Below, piece by piece: positions 1 to 12,200 of a stretch of DNA of 64,000 bases. Origin of the DNA: Phalacrocorax aristotelis (Eukaryota > Chordata > Aves > Suliformes > Phalacrocoracidae); the NCBI RefSeq assembly GCF_949628215.1, contig NC_134277.1, positions 91,811,963 through 91,875,962 of the forward strand. Reading direction: 5' to 3'. Numbering within the stretch: the stretch's first letter is position 1; each line of letters starts with the position of its first letter. The notes below the pieces were generated by a model, which made no database searches, was not told the origin of the DNA, and worked only from the letters and a program-made list of their open reading frames with translations. A program made the position numbers and the translations under genes.

Positions 1-804
1 AAATGAGAGCATTTTCTTCAGGTGAGTATTTATCAGTAATGGCAAGCTCAGGTAGGGAGGCCCTCAAGAAAAGCCTCACACCTCCATCCATAGGGGAAGA
101 ACTCCCGTCATGTATCTTTCACTACTTCTTTCTTCATCTAGTTGTGTTCCATAGCCATGGTATAAAAACTGCAAGCAAATTGCCCGTTACGGAACCACCT
201 GTTAATGCAACTGAAGATGAGTTAGGCAATAGCATAAAGTGACTTAGTAGGTGTGATTACTTATGAAAAAAATGGATTGTGGCATTCAGTGTGTACTGAA
301 CAATGTTCTCTCCTAGACTATTTCTTCTCCGGGACAGCCAAAGCAATCCAAAGGCATCTGTACTTAAACTGTGCCATCATCAGAAAATAAAGCATTTTCA
401 AATCGTGCCAGTAAGTAGATTATTTTTGATGCTGATTACATTAAAAAAATCTAAATCCTAAAGCTTTGCAAACATCTGAAAAGACTTCTTCTAATTACTG
501 ATGAAATTAACAGGGACATTTCCATTAGCAAGTATTCTTTAGAGTTGTCAAATGTATGATGAAAAGTCTTTGTTAACGTTGCCTGTAAGCCACTTGGGTA
601 TAGAAGTAACGCACAGAACTTGTTCTCTGTGACAAGTAACAGCGACAACAGCAGCAGTTGTCTCCCTATCACTTAGACAAACATAGAATAACATAGGGAC
701 TAAGTTATTCTAACTATTCTAAATTAGAATAATTTAGGGATTGGAGGTTATCCAATACAGTTGAGCTTAAAATACTACTACACTGAGACATTGAGAACTT
801 ATGC

Positions 805-1590
805 CTCCTAAACCATGTCCCGAAGTGCCACATTTACATGTTTTTTGACAACCACCACTTCTCTTGGCATCCTGTTCCAATGCATGACCACTCTTTCAGT
901 AAAGACATTTTTCCTAATCTTCAGTCTAAACCTCCCCTGAAACAACTCGAGGCCATTTCCTCTCATCCTATAACTTTTTACCTGGGAGAAGAGACCAACC
1001 CACACCTCGCTACAACCTCTTTTCAGGTAGTTGTAGAGAACGATAAGGTCTCCCCTCAGCCTCCTCTTCCCCAGACTAAACAATCCCAGTTCCCTCAACC
1101 GGTCCTTATCAGACCTGCTCTCCAGACCCTTCACCAGCTTTGTTGCTCTCCTCTGGACACGCTCCAGCACCTTGATGTCCTTCTTGTACTGAGGGGCCCA
1201 AAACTGAACACAGTATTCACAGGGCAGGGCGGCCTCACCAGTGCCGAGTACAGGGGCACTATCACCTCCCTGACCCTGCTGGCCACACTTTTCCTGATAC
1301 AAGCGAGGATGCTGTTGGCCGCCTTGGCCACCTGGGCACACTGCTGGTTGAGCTCCATACAATGGCAACACTCCCTAACACACAGAGCCACCCCACCACC
1401 TCTCCGTCCTTGCCTATCCCTTCTGAAGAGCTTGTAGCCATCCATTGCAACTCTCCAGTCATGAGGGTCATCCCACCCTGTTTCTGTGATGGAGACTAAG
1501 TCATAGCTGTCCCGCTGCACAATGGCTTCCAGCTCCTCCTGCTTGTTGCCCATGCTGCATGCGTTGGTGTAGACGCACTTGAGCCGGGCT
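805..1590 (-). mobile_element. CR1 LINE fragment with internal deletion (endonuclease joined to RT tail)
   Basis: Read on the minus strand. The start of the ORF2 endonuclease ([40 protein letters not shown]) runs near 1590-1370. Near 1350-1370 it passes directly into the C-terminal RT tail ([27 protein letters not shown]). A 654-nt open frame (1131-1784) spans the junction. In a normal CR1 about 2 kb of endonuclease and RT core lies between these parts. The extreme 3' repeat end is also missing. An old copy. Confidence 0.9.
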
Positions 1591-2950
1591 ATCGATTTCA
1601 TCGATATTGAATGAGCATACTCAAACAGAAAACATTTCACACCCCAACTAGAGTGCAAGTCCAGGCATCCCTGGGCAGTCAGCAGCGAGCAGCAGGGCCC
1701 TGGCGCCGTCCTGAGTGTTTCCCCACTGCCCATGTGGCCTGAGCCAGCAGAAAGAAGAGAACAGCCAGCTCTAACTGGGTGCACACGTTACACGTACTCC
1801 CATGTTTTTCCTCTCTTTCAGTTTTTTTTTTTTTAGCATTTTGATCATTTTTCTTCCAGCATCATCTTTGGTTTCTTGAGTGTTCTTTTTCCTCCAAGGA
1901 AATTTATATTTAGTGTTGGCATCTGTCCCTAGAAGGATTCTTTTCATCATGTCCTAGACTTTCTTTAATTATTTAGTGATACCATCCTTGTCATGTTTGT
2001 TGAGGATAACGACATACGACTGGACAGCCTTTACAGGTGGGTACATAAACACATGCTTATATATGCTAAAGCTCCTGCTCCAGGATCTTTCCAGGCTCTC
2101 AGAAGTTCATTATTTGCTGGCTGCTAACATGACAGGTGCCTCATGCTCTCTCTCCTGTTTTATGTTGCCTGGCACGTGCCAGAATTTTTTTTGGCACTGC
2201 TGACAGGGACAGGAACGACTCGTCCCCTCATGTGCCTGCCTTGCCAGCTTTTAAATGGGCCTGTGCTGTGCCATTGTCCTTAGATACCTGGAGACCAGGT
2301 ACACAGGTGTTGATTCCTGAGTAAGTAGCACGGTTCTGGTGCCTGCCACAAGTGCTGGGAGAGGTGCCTTATTGTGCCAGGCCACTGAAAAGAACGTTTG
2401 TTACGATGCAAAGTTTAAACTCACCAAATAAACCCCAGAGCCTAACAAATGTGCTTTGTGCTAATGAAGAATAAGGCACACCCAAAAAATAGAATACATT
2501 CTTGTGATTGTACGCAAGTGTAAGGATTCTCTGTAGCTGCATCAGCAGCTTAGCTAGTTATAAGGCTGATCTCAGATGCCCGTGGCACAGAATAATTGTG
2601 TGAATCCATGCCCTGGGTTGTTCTTACGCCTACCTGTACCTGCTCCTTGTCAAGGTTATTGATGCATATTTCTACTGTACCTCCTAAGGAGTATGCTCCT
2701 GGCTGTGGGTGATTTCCTTTCTAGCGCTATCCAAGAATCTGAACTACAAACCTATTGTTTGCTCATTTAATCTTCCTTTTTAAAACACTTTTTTGACCAT
2801 TACAGCAATTTGTTACTGAGATGAATGTTGTTCTGTTCAGCCCAGTCACTACTTAACTCCGTACTATAGTCCTTAAGTGACTTTTAGATTGAGTGCTGAA
2901 GTACCTGTTTGCTACTACTGTGACTTCCTCACCTCTCCTTCCAAGGTTTA

Positions 2951-3070
2951 AAGAAGGAAAAAGGAATTTTTTTTAAAAAAAAAAAAAGGAAGAGAGAAAC
3001 AGAAAAAGATAAAAGAAGGAAGAAAAAAGACAATGGAAAAAAGGAAGACGGCTATGGAAAGAAGAAAAAC
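2951..3070 (+). repeat. Purine-rich (GAA/GGA) tract
   Basis: About 120 bp almost entirely A and G on the + strand, interrupted by a T8 run and a few pyrimidines. Seen directly. It could form a triplex or be nucleosome-poor, but nothing in the context ties it to a gene function. Confidence 0.8.
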
Positions 3071-6000
3071 TCTCAGTCTCTGTTGCTTCAACTTTTTCTT
3101 TATTTTGAGATGTTCCTTTGGGAAACATTCTTCTCATTTTTCAAGGGCAGATTCCCTATCCTTTTGAATATATATTTCTTAAAAATACATTGTGCGCTTT
3201 GTGATCAACTTTTTTTGACATAATACCTCTTTAGGAGCAGCTGTTTTAGAGGACACAGAAATTTGGGCGGAATTTCATAGCAGGTAGAAGGAGTTAGGCA
3301 TTAAAAATCACAGAATGGTATAGGGAAGCCAGTGTTATTAATCTTACAAAATCAAGAACTGTATTCCAGATGAGTAAGTACTCTCAGTACTTACTGAGTG
3401 CATCAGTGCATGATACAGCGATCATACTCTGGGCTCAGACTTTGCCCAAAATAACATGAGTCACTCACTCAGTCTTCGGAGGAAGAAAGCAGCGGTGGAC
3501 GCATCCCAGACCACTGGGGGCTCACGGCTTTTGCTGTCCAGCAGCAGGACTTGCAGCTGCTTGATTTTACAGGCAATATCTCATGCGCTGCTACACTTCC
3601 CTCTTCCATAGCGGGTGTCACCACAGCCTGGCAGCAGCGCTCCATGGGCAAATGGTCTTGTCACAATGCTGACAGTGGGTCTGGCTGTTCTGTAACAGGG
3701 GTTATCACATCTTGGTGACAACCACAGTGCTGTAAAGGGGAAGAGAGACGGGGGCAGTGCGTGACCAGCACGCTTCCATATTAGGGCCGTTTGCCTTTGG
3801 AAATGGCGTTGGTTACGCTACCCATATTACCAGGAGACAGGAGCAGGGCATGACAGTCACATGGCTCCAGTGGAAAGCTTCTCATCGTACTGTAAATGCA
3901 TCTTCCTAAGCCAAAGTCAGACATTGCTGTCAAGCAGATGAGTCGAGCGCATATATCACTGCCACCTCCGAGACGGAGGCAGTAGCCCACAGCAGAAGGC
4001 AGCAAACACTACCTTACTTATGGCTTCAGCTGTGAATGCGTGTCTGTGACCAGTGAGGCCTGTGGATGTGGAAGATTCAGTTCCCACTCAGTTCTCCAGG
4101 GCGCTGGGTCTGTGATATGTGCAAAGTAATTTCTCTTTCGTGGAGGAGGTCCATGTACTTGGTAACTGGTATGTTACATCAAGCATAAATTCTCCAGAAG
4201 ACTGGCATTGGTCTTTTCTAGAGAGTTGCCCATGTTAGCACAGGACTGAAGGGGAGTCAAAGACACCTTTGCAACAGAGCTGCCAAGGAGGAAGGGCAAG
4301 AAACACCAGTATGATCCCTTGCCATAGCACTTGCTGTAATCACAGACAACTGAGCACCAACATGCTCTTTATGAGAAGATCCAGTGGTGTTCTCACCCCA
4401 CCAAGAACGAGTCGAGGCCCATATTGGTGGCAAATGTTCTTCCAAGCTTATTGCAAGCAGCGCATGGTAGTGCACGGTCCTCATGACAGTGCATTAATCA
4501 CAGCCGGTGACAAAATGTCTTCTGGAACAAGCGATGTATGATCTTTGATAGCTTTGTAAACAGTGATCAAAACAAATCACATAAGGATAAGCACTGCATT
4601 ATGTTCCCTCCGTATCTCAGGCCAACTTGTTCCTCATGCCTCACCTGAGCCCATCCTTTCACCCGCACAGTGGACTATTCCGTTCATAAGCTAACTGCTA
4701 TCATTTGCTTTTCTGACAAGAGGTCTTAATAGCACATTTAAGCCCTGACAGCATTTAATCGCTGAGCCACAGCTTCCGCGAGGGGCACAGTGGACAATGC
4801 TTGAGAAATTCTTTCTGTGAGCTGGATGAGTGCCCCAGCAGTGCCTACACCCCTGGGTAAGCACATCTTCTCAGCTCACAGCAGAAGCTATTCCTATCTC
4901 TGTATGCGAAGAGCCTGCCGACTGCGGTTGCAACCTGCTCTCACTGTCTCTGTGACTTCACAGCCTGTCAGTTTTCCTATTGACACTTTTCCAGTTCATG
5001 GCAACCTCTCTCCTTTCTGTGGGCTTGCTGCCATAAGAAAGAAGTGCTTAGGCTGCCTCCAGCCAGCAAGTGGTACGTTAGCTCCTCTGAAGCTGTGTGT
5101 TTGAGCCTGTGTCAGGGTTCGCTTTGCTACCAGTTCCTTTTCATCCTTCAGTGGTTTACCTTCACAGGTGCACACAGACAGCAGTACGGAACTGAGCAGG
5201 GAAGTCACACCTAAAATACTCATGAAAGACAAGACAGAGACTTTCCCAGTTTGTCAGCTCTGTCTGAGATTAATCTCCTGGCTAATCTGTTGCAAAGGCT
5301 ACTTGTGTTCTGCAGGAGACTTGGATTTTATCCTTGTACGATGCAAGCAATCCAGCTACTTGTGTCTGAAGGCTTTATTTAACTCTTACTCTCTTACAAA
5401 GGAGATGTGCCCTCTGTTTTATCCAGAAAATTGTTAGTTGCACATTTGTGATAAAATATCCTCTTCTGTCTTGTCTCATCTTTATGGCTCATGCAGATTT
5501 GGGCCCTGTTTGTGGAATTTATAAGGACTTTTCATTCCAGCACATCTGAGTGATTCTTGGAGTTTTTCTCTTTCCTTTTCCTCTCTGTAGATAATTTTCT
5601 TTTCCATTACTGGTGCTATTACATTCATGGAAGACTATGTTGGGAGAAAAAAAGACAGACAAAGAGAGGGTTCTACTACTGGGTTTTTCTTCTGAGGCAG
5701 CAACAGCAAGGGAAGCAGGAAAAAAGGCCTGCAGCCTCCAAATTGCATCCTCAGACTACGGATAAGGACTAAACCAAACACTAAGCAGCGCACCAGTGGT
5801 TTTTCTTATGCTTTGGCAACAGTGACCCTTCCTTTCACACCAAATGACGAAAACAGGCACAAACATTGTGTTACTATGATTCCTAATTCCTTGTTTCATG
5901 TCATTTTCTCAATATCTAAGATATTGATGATATCGGAGTCCGCTGAAAGCCCTTCACGTTATAGCTCAGAACAGGTTGGTTCAAATAATGTTGGGCTCAG

Positions 6001-6712
6001 TGATCTACAGCACAAAAACATCCCGACCCAATTTACTAGCTCTCGCCACACTGGGAGGTTAACATGAGATGTGCATTATGCCATTCAGGTGAGGGAAGCG
6101 TAAAGTTGGGAGTAAAGCCGTCTAATCATAGCTGGACTGAAGGCTTGGGAAAACTGCCTTTTCATCCCTAATGTGCACTACATAATGATGGAAGAGGTAA
6201 AGACTATTGGAAAGTGGGTGCGAACTGTTTAACTCCCTGTGCTCTGGTCCATGTCCGAGCACGGACACTGGCAATGGCACTGCCAAGTGACTGATAACAC
6301 ATTGCCTGTGTCGTTCCCGGTGCCACGCTGGAGCCTCCTGTTCAAACACGTTAACCCTCCCACCTTGTTTGCAAATCAAAGAGTTCAGCAATGGCAATAA
6401 ATTGGTGCCATTGCTGTGTGGGCACAGCACCGTTATGTACCATCATTAGGGTGACGTACCTGCATGTGCAAAAACATGTTGAAGCCTGTCTCGTGTTAGC
6501 TGTGAATAATATGATCTGTTGGTTGCTCACCAGCAAGGCCTGGACTTGAAACCGTGTAAGCGCATCTGTTGTTTCTCACACACGGGTATCCTGACTTTTG
6601 AAACTGTTTGGCAGGAAAGGGTTGATCTCTATTTGTTGCGTTTCAGCACTAAGAGAAGTTGTTCAGCACGCTGAAAGCTCTGGAACAAATCTGCAGGGCC
6701 ACAGCAGAAGCA

Positions 6713-7405
6713 TAGAAGCATAGAATGGTGTGGGTTGGAAGGGACCTTTAGAGGTCATCTCGTCCAACCCCCCTGCAGTGAGCAGGGCCATCTTCAGCTA
6801 GATCAGGTTGCTCAGAGCCCGGTCCAGCCTGACCTTGAATGTCTCGAGGGATGGGGCCTCCACAACCTCTCTGGGCAACCTGTTCCAGCATTTCACCCCC
6901 CTCATTGTAAAAAATTTTCTTCCTTATATCCAGCCTAAATCTACCCTCCTCTAGTTTAAAACCATTACCCCTTGTCCTGTCACAACAGGCCTTGCTAAAG
7001 AGGTTGCCCCCATCCTTCCTATAGTCCCCCTTTAAGTACTGAAAGGGCACAATAAGGCCTCCTTGCAGCCTTCTCCAGGATGGACAACCCCAATGCTCTT
7101 AGCCTGTCCTCATAGAAGAGGTGCTCCAGCTCTTGGAACATTTTTGTGGCCCTCCTCTGGTCCCGCTCCAACGGGTCCATGCCTTTCTTGTGCTGCAGAC
7201 CCCAGAGCTGGACGCAGCACTCCAGGTGAGGTCCCACCAGAGCGGAGTAGAGGGCCAGAATCACCTCCCTTGACCTGCTGGCCACGCTGCTTTTGATGCA
7301 GCCCAGGGTACTTTCTGGGCTGCAAGTGCACATTGTTGGCTCATGCCCAGCTTCTCATCCACCAGTACCCCCAGTCCTTCTCTGCAGGGCTGCTCTCAAT
7401 CCCGT
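6713..7405 (-). mobile_element. CR1 LINE 3' fragment
   Basis: On the + strand it opens with CATAGAAGCATAGAATGG, the reverse complement of the CR1 3' octamer tail. Antisense of the CR1 3' UTR and the ORF2 C-terminus follows (minus-strand frames with SSVASRSREVILALYSALV and LGLSILEKAARR). It is truncated at its 5' side near 7405. Frames are broken, so it is inactive. Confidence 0.92.
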
Positions 7406-8939
7406 CAGCAGGTCTGACTTAGCCAGCACCTGTTACAGAAAACTTAATGATCTTGCTGTTGTTGACCCCAGAAACATTCTGTTAAGCACAGATTTGTCTG
7501 TTGCCAGCAGTTGATGAGGAGGCTTATGAGAAGTAGTAGGAGCCACAAGAACTGTTAGGATTATAGAGAGACATGGGGTATGCTTTCTCGAAGGGCATGC
7601 AGTTCCTTTTTTCCCTCTTGCCCATTGTATCTCTCACCCGTTATTTCCTTCTTCCTCCTGAGAAATAAAATAAATATGATTTTAACAGAAAATGCAAATA
7701 TTGCCTGGTCACAGCAACTTTTGTCTTAAGTTAACAGGTACAGCAGAAAGGTAAAAACACATCAGATGACTTTAGGTTGGTATATCCACACTCTGATTGA
7801 TTAAACCAGCATTTTAATACTCTGAACCTCATTTTAGTTTCAGTTTTCTCTGAAAGTTATTTACCTTTTGCAAGCAATTTGGATGAAACATTGAAGTGAG
7901 GTGTGAGTTATCTTTATGTTTGATGGAGACATCTTCAGTTTCTGTACCTCTTATACCCTTACAACATATATTTAATTTTCAGCCTTTTCAGCTGAATTCA
8001 GGGAGAAAGAAAAAAATGGGAGGGATCTCCAAAGCTCTTCTTTTCTTATGGGGTCCCAATTTGTCCAGGCCGTAAGCCTTCACACCCCCAAGTTGATCTG
8101 TGGTAGAAAACAACTGAGAGCCAGCTGCACCTGACCGTGCAATTTCTTGATGCTTTCAAGATCATAGACTGCTCATTACAGCAGACACAAGCCAAGAACG
8201 GAAAATGCAAGTCAGATCAGAGAGTAACATCTGGCACAACAAGCACAATGAAACCTGCCAGCCTCTCTGTGCATTTTAGGTCCCATTTTTGCTTTGAATA
8301 GTCTCTTTCAGAATTATAGCAGAGTTGTAATTGTCTTATATCATTGTAACAGCAAACACAGCCATGAGAGTTTTAAAACATATGACAGCCAGAACTTTTT
8401 CCTCCATCACAAAAAGGTTGGCTGTAATACTGCAGCGCAGCAGAGACCGGTCTGGGAGCAGTGCCTGTCCCAGGTCTGCCGCCACACTACCTGGCTATAA
8501 GCTCTTCGGGACTATCAAATGCTGATAGTAGTTTTTAAAACAAACTTGAACACAGTAAAAATGGCAGGTGGTTACCTGGATTCATCTAGGAAAGAGAACT
8601 CCCCATTAAACTTTTATTTTAGAATAGGGAAACGAATCTTGAGCATTTGCTATTGCTTTTAAGCATACGTATGATGAAAGAGAGAAATGGGAAGAAGTTA
8701 AAGCAGCACATCTGGGGATGTTAATCCCACGTGTGCACCTCCTCAGAGCTTGCAGTCACCTGAGAGGTATTTCAGCCGTATCTGTGCTTCTTTCATGAAA
8801 ATCATGTTTCACAGAAGGGTTCAAAGCACTTGCTTTTGCAGCAAGAGCCACAGCAGAAATGTCCCGGGGTGTGTAACACAGAGCCGGGGCGTGCGATCAG
8901 ACCCTCACTGTCACACTTGCTAATGGAGTTCATGGAGGG

Positions 8940-9160
8940 AAACGCACACCACCCCTTCACAGGTAACGCGGGCAATGGCCGTTTCTCAGTCCGGTCAGTC
9001 TGCCTTTCGGGTAGCTTCTTTTGCCAAGTGTATTTTGGAGGAGGCGTGGGAGGAGGGGGAGATGCTGCTGCTGCACGTTCAGTGCAGAGCGCTCGGCTGT
9101 GATAGGCTGAGGGACGCGGATCCTCTGCCTATATATGCTGGCAGCTGCATCCTCTGCGCT
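8940..9160 (+). promoter_or_regulatory. DDC: Candidate DDC promoter with TATA box
   Basis: A TATATATG box lies at 9130-9136, about 25-30 bp before the expected start site near 9160. Upstream is a locally GC- and CpG-richer stretch with a G-rich block near 9040-9062 that contains an EGR-like GCGTGGGAG. The position, about 5.6 kb before the first coding exon, fits the two-exon 5' architecture known for vertebrate DDC. The TATA box and G-rich block are seen directly. Assigning them to DDC, and to the neuronal or the non-neuronal promoter, is inference. Confidence 0.6.
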
Positions 9161-9234
9161 TTATAGCTGTCACAGAGGAGCAAAGAAAGACGGTGAGAGA
9201 GACAGAGGAGAAGGAAAAACCTTACCAACTCACT
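9161..9234 (+). other. DDC: Candidate non-coding first exon of DDC (5' UTR)
   Basis: This stretch follows the TATA box at the normal distance and is purine-rich (GAGAGACAGAGGAGAAGG). It ends at a strong donor, CACT|GTGAGT, with GT at 9235-9236. Mammalian DDC has alternative untranslated first exons spliced to the exon that carries the ATG, and this is the best candidate in the window. The left edge is estimated from TATA spacing, so it may be off by 10-20 bp. A second, tissue-specific first exon elsewhere is possible. Confidence 0.55.
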
Positions 9235-12200
9235 GTGAGTAGCATTCTTTGTCCTTAAAGCTTTGTGGTTATTGAATTCAAGCAGGTGCTTGAATGGATT
9301 AATGCAACAATTGGTTACTCTAGGGTGGGAGCTCAGCTAATAAACAGCCAGCCTGTGCTCTTGTAGGGGTAATCCAGGGCACTCAAAAAGCACTTCTTTT
9401 TAACCGAAGTTTGCACAATGCAGAGTGCACCTCTCATGCTGTGTTTGCTTGTTTTTACATACTATAGAATGGAGCTGTAGTTGTTTATGTACATTTATGC
9501 AGACTCCTATAATCCAAAAGTTTATATCTTGACTTTCCAAGTACAGTAGTTCTGAACAACCGAGAAACAACTTGAGAAATTCTCTGCCAAATATTCTGAG
9601 GGAGAAAATTTTCAAGATAAATTCAATGTGTGACCTTTTAGGGTGAGGTTTTCCTCAGAAATGACCCTCTCCCATCCCTATAATAAGGCTTAAGAAGGGA
9701 ACGTTACTAAGCTGCGGACCTGTGCCAGTGACAGCAATGAATAAAACCAGCAACTTCTCCATGGAAAAATGACATTTTAAAATGAAGTGAAGGGCCTGTA
9801 ACATATATACATAATTCCTGGCTTGTGCAAAGGTAGAAATACAGAGTGGATCCAGTTCCTTTTTACTCATGATGAAATAAAATTCATCCTGGAGTCCTTA
9901 TTCAGGCAACACTCCTGTTGCCAACAGTAGAAGTTTGGCTAAATGGTAGCAACAGCTGCAAAAACCTTCAGCTTGTTGGGCTCAATGGCAGAGAGTCCCC
10001 GTGGCTTCAGTGGTGCCACTGTAGCACCACAAGCCTTTAAATTACATTACATTCTGCAACAATCGGTTGGCAGAATAGAAAGTGCACTTGCCTCCTTTAT
10101 TAGAAAGAAATACTGTTATTACTTTATTTGAGCCAATGCAGCTATCAGTTTCAGGTGCTGTTAATGCATCCATGCATTCCTCCTTTCTGTGTTTAATACT
10201 AGGGGCTGCTAAAGGACTTTATTATGTTGGCTGTTCTGTATTTTACTTTGATGAACTGGAGAACAGGCACTGATAAAATTATAAGATGTCGAATAGACCG
10301 CTCTCCTCATTTGTTCTCTTTTTCCTCTTTTTCTTCCTCATAACATATTTCCTGGTAGTATTCTGACATTATTTACTTTTATACTTATTTAATGCAAAAC
10401 ACAGATTCCAAAATTAGAGGCAGCCCTTTTAAACAGAAATAATGAACAAGCTGCGTGTTATCTACATGAAATTACACCTATAAACGTATTTCATATTTAA
10501 TTGTGCGTAAACTGCTCATTCATATGGTTCACTTCCAAACAAAGTAGAAAACGGTTTGCAGGTGAATGTTACCCTGAATATATACTCTAAAGACTAACAA
10601 CAGTTTTCGGTAACTTCCCTAAAATCAAATGTTGCCATGTTTTCATTTCAGCGCACTGAGGTAGAAGGAGTAGTCTCAACAAAGCAGCAAAGGGTGCGTC
10701 AGCTTTAGGCTGGGTAGTGTACTGTCCTGTGACCAGCTCCAGCAAAACTGAAGAGCAAAGGGTTTATAGATGAGTAAAAAAGAAAGCTAGACTGCTATCA
10801 TTTAAAGTTTATTGTGATTCCTCTTGGTTTTATCTAAATTTAAGGATAAAACCCAATCTTCTCCAGTAAAGCAGGACTTGATCTGAAGAAGTATGCAGTG
10901 GTGACAATATCCATTGATTCTTGCTGGGAACAAAAGTACTCAGACATAATATACGTTTGGTAGAATTGTATTTTATCAGTCAGGGTGGGGCTGCCGCTGA
11001 ACCTGAATACAGACTGTGCCTACAAAGTGGTGGAGGTTGATAATTAGGCAGGGTGCCTCCTGAGAAGCTGTGCTGGCCTCGCTTGGCGTTTCGGCTGCCA
11101 GGTGTTGAATATGCTGAAATTCATCCTGGGAGCGGTGGGATCCTCGAGGGCACGGAGCCTTTGTCACTCTTTATGGGCCTTCAAGAAAAAAGAGCGCTAT
11201 TAGATACTTCAGAGGGAGGCTCAGTTTCTCTGAAGTGTCCATTTAGTTTCAGAAACTTACCCTGAGTTATTTTGCCATTGAAGTCCCTTCAGCTTAGGTG
11301 GGTATTTTGAGTACACACAGATTGTTACACGCAGCCCTTCAGAAAATATGGGTGCTCTCAAACAGTGTTTTCATTTTAGACCCTCAGGGCTGAGTCGCCT
11401 GCGGCATTTTGCTGCTTAGCAAATCACATTCTGTATTTTTGAAACATACCGGCATGGAGGGATAGAGTCTCTCTCTCTGCATTTTGTGGTTGCGTTGTCA
11501 CGTGTTGCATAGGCGCGTGAGAGGTGGAAGAGAGAAATATTCTGTACCGGTAGAGAGGTGAAGTAATTTGCAATTTTATAGTACTAACTGGTCAGCGCTA
11601 CAAGTGTCAGACATTCAGTCTACGGGGTGTGGCTTCCACAGCAAGTAACAGTTTCCAGCAGATGAAGCGAAATCTATAATGAACAGTTGATGAGGAGAAT
11701 AAAAATAGGGGTGAGAGTGAAAGTGGGTCTTGTCACTCACAGAAGAAGAGATATGGAATAGGAGGTGAAAAGGAAAATTTAAATGACCACTGTGTTCCTG
11801 CAAGGAGTATGCCTTCCCAGTTCTGGGTGAGGTGTGTGTGTAGCAGTAGGTAAGGGATTTTCAGGCAACGACTTCTAGGAAAGCAGATGCATAAAAATAG
11901 TTAGGTGTTCAGAGAGATTTTAATTTCTCGGTCTTGCCTTTGGGGGAAAGAAGAATGAAATACTGTGCTTCAGATTGAAGCAGATCGATGTATTTCATGG
12001 GGTCAAACAGAATTGAAGGTTCATTAGAGGTTAACTAGACACTAGTTTATATCTATTTATAACCCTGCAGCAACTATAGCAGATTTGGGATGGACGGTTC
12101 ATCCTCCTATTCTTCATGCTTAAGCTTCCTGGTTCAACGACCTCTCCCATGCAAAACAGTGGGTTTCCCTGTAATTTAATTCTTTATCCTGAATTCTGAG

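Larger units (their letters stand above)
1..8939. other. Upstream/intergenic DNA, no gene recognised
   Basis: No coding exon is recognised here; the open frames are short and show no family motif. In vertebrates FIGNL1 is often the neighbour on this side of DDC. It has a long single-exon coding frame that would stand out, and it is absent. Contents that can be named are two minus-strand CR1 fragments and the purine-rich tract at 2951-3070. The rest looks like unique, AT-moderate DNA. Confidence 0.7.

Noticed and set aside
3..242. 79-codon frame at the left edge
   Set aside because: No recognisable motif and near the length expected by chance; not enough to call a gene.
838..1437. 199-codon + strand open frame
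   Set aside because: Antisense of the CR1 fragment at 805-1590.
1..8939. FIGNL1 as upstream neighbour
   Set aside because: Its long coding exon would be obvious; nothing like it is present, so the neighbour must be further left or on another side.
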